Of a stretch of 8,037 nt of DNA, positions 7,573 through 8,037 are shown piece after piece. The position numbers and the translations under genes are program-made. This stretch comes from Dactylosporangium sp. AC04546 (lineage in GTDB: Bacteria; Actinomycetota; Actinomycetes; Mycobacteriales; Micromonosporaceae), in NCBI RefSeq assembly GCF_022095675.1, contig NZ_JAHYSG010000220.1, forward strand, positions 1-8,037. The letters run 5' to 3'. The notes below the pieces were generated by a model. That model did not search any database. It saw only the letters and a list, made by a program, of their open reading frames with translations, and had not been told where the DNA came from. Every line of letters starts with the position of its first letter. The stretch's first letter is position 1.

Positions 7573-7603
7573 AGATCGACCAGGATCGTAGCCAGTTCGA
7601 TCT
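7573..7603 (-). promoter_or_regulatory. Candidate promoter region of the lipoprotein gene, with inverted repeat
   Basis: On the minus strand a TACGAT (7590-7585) fits an actinobacterial -10 hexamer (TANNNT) and would start transcription roughly 40 nt before the GTG at 7537. No good -35 is seen at the usual distance. The hexamer sits between the arms of a perfect 7-bp inverted repeat, AGATCGA (7573-7579) and TCGATCT (7597-7603), with a 17-nt spacer, which could be an operator. The sequence match is seen; promoter and operator roles are inferred and tentative. Confidence 0.35.
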
Positions 7604-7777
7604 GTCGCCGGCGCCCCGCCGTCACCGCCGGACCGTCAGCACGCCCGGTGAGGTTTTCTTCGCCTCCGAACCGGCCTCCGGAGCACGAACCTCGCGCGGG
7701 CGGCGCTCGGCCGGGAGGCGATCCCACGGCGCAAGGTAGTCCCAGGTCACGCTTCGCCGTGCCTGGATCGGACCCGG

Positions 7778-7836
7778 CCCATGATCATGGGAAACATCTG
7801 GCTGCCCCAACGACCACAACGCTCCCACGATCATGG
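7778..7836. repeat. Paired GATCATG palindromes
   Basis: A perfect 14-bp palindrome CCCATGATCATGGG occupies 7778-7791. A second copy, CCCACGATCATGGA at 7824-7837, matches it at 12 of 14 positions; its core CCACGATCATGG (7825-7836) is palindromic except at one pair. The GATC centres are 46 bp apart. Such paired palindromes could be a regulator or nucleoid-protein site, or part of a dispersed intergenic repeat. The symmetry is seen; the function is unknown. Confidence 0.75.
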
Positions 7837-7873
7837 ACCAATCGACGGACCCGGCTCCGCGCCTGCTTGGGTC

Positions 7874-7898
7874 GACGGGCATTTCGGAAATGTCGGTC
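7874..7898. repeat. CATTTCGGAAATG dyad
   Basis: CATTTC (7880-7885) and GAAATG (7887-7892) form a perfect inverted repeat around a single G. The symmetry extends outward through a G-C pair, a wobble and a flanking GAC (7874-7876) with GTC (7896-7898), interrupted by one mismatch, giving about 25 bp. It is unusually AT-rich for this DNA. The one-base centre is too tight for an RNA hairpin loop without opening inner pairs, so a protein-binding operator or conserved repeat end is at least as likely. No neighbour identifies the binder. Confidence 0.65.
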
Positions 7899-7945
7899 AC
7901 TGACTCGGGCCGCGTCGCCGTTTGGGGTTTGAAGCGGCGAACCAG

Positions 7946-7964
7946 GGCTCGTGGCGCGCGAGCC
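7946..7964. repeat. GC-rich hairpin GGCTCG / CGAGCC
   Basis: A perfect 6-bp stem, GGCTCG (7946-7951) with CGAGCC (7959-7964) and a 7-nt loop, can be extended by one G-T pair. No T-tract follows on the plus strand, and on the minus strand the sequence beyond the stem is CTGGTTCGCC. It is therefore not a classical terminator. In DNA of this composition such a stem may arise by chance. Confidence 0.4.
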
Positions 7965-8037
7965 TGCGCGGGCGCGGGTGGGTCTGCGGGCGCTTGCCGG
8001 CGGGGTGTGGGCGGCGGCGGGGCGTGGACAACGGCGG

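Larger units (their letters stand above)
7538..8037. other. Intergenic region without a supported gene
   Basis: This 500-base stretch upstream of the lipoprotein gene has no open frame I can defend. A minus-strand frame stays open from the window edge to a stop at 7622 (a 92-codon version starts at GTG 7900), and a plus-strand frame runs 7648-7932. Both give arginine/proline-rich or mixed sequence with no recognisable domain, and neither shows the strong third-position G/C of the genes to the left. Base composition is locally more AT-rich than the genes, around 7650-7660, 7780-7800 and 7880-7892. What it does hold is palindromes: a GATCATG pair (7778-7836), a CATTTCGGAAATG dyad (7874-7898) and a GC hairpin (7946-7964). 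This looks like non-coding repeat-type DNA, but a gene entering from the right edge cannot be excluded. Confidence 0.6.

Noticed and set aside
7648..7932. 94-codon plus-strand frame in the right intergenic region
   Set aside because: It shows no ribosome site, no domain and no gene-like codon use, and runs through palindromic elements; probably spurious.
7951..8037. GTG 7951 open to the right edge, possible start of a new gene
   Set aside because: Only 29 codons are visible, the GTG lies in a hairpin, and no Shine-Dalgarno sequence precedes it.
7538..8037. Transposase remnant, tRNA or CRISPR in the right intergenic region
   Set aside because: There is no tRNA cloverleaf or CCA-type end, no regularly spaced direct repeats, and no transposase motif in any frame; the palindromes are only two loosely matched copies plus unrelated dyads.

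Overview
The window is very GC-rich, with strong G/C preference at third codon positions and GTG starts. It carries a compact cobalamin (vitamin B12) biosynthesis operon. The gene order chelatase subunit, cobO, cobB also occurs in Mycobacterium tuberculosis (Rv2850c-Rv2849c-Rv2848c), so the source is almost certainly an actinomycete. A Micromonosporaceae-like genome is my guess, from the general look of the GATCATG-rich intergenic DNA at the right end; the sequence does not prove it.

Layout. Positions 1-225 are an untranslated leader holding a cobalamin riboswitch, with the canonical B12 box at 69-84 and the conserved 3' element at 158-176. A GC hairpin lies directly in front of the Shine-Dalgarno sequence of the first gene. 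Five plus-strand genes follow with almost no spacing: an AAA+/VWA fused chelatase subunit (226-2268), cobO (2274-2876), cobB (2870-4201), a three-part CobE-CbiE-CbiT protein (4192-5721) and cobM (5718-6458). Three consecutive junctions overlap, by 7, 10 and 4 nt. A minus-strand gene for a kelch-like, propeller-type lipoprotein (6455-7537) converges on cobM, and the two stop codons share one CTAG palindrome. The last 500 bases (7538-8037) hold a probable promoter for the lipoprotein and several palindromes, but no gene I can defend.

How it works together. CobM and the CobL-type fusion act in corrin-ring methylation, ring contraction and C12 decarboxylation. CobB amidates the a and c side chains. 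The chelatase subunit is the likely ATPase partner of a CobN-type large subunit, which is not in the window, for cobalt insertion. CobO adenosylates the cobalt. The late cobalt insertion implied by CobN-type machinery suggests the aerobic route. The riboswitch at the head would shut the set off when coenzyme B12 is plentiful. The lipoprotein is probably unrelated to B12 synthesis.

I see no mobile element, CRISPR array, tRNA or rRNA, and no clearly new defence or other system. The points most worth a second look are the CobE-CobL fusion, the shared-stop convergent junction and the palindrome-rich right-hand intergenic region.
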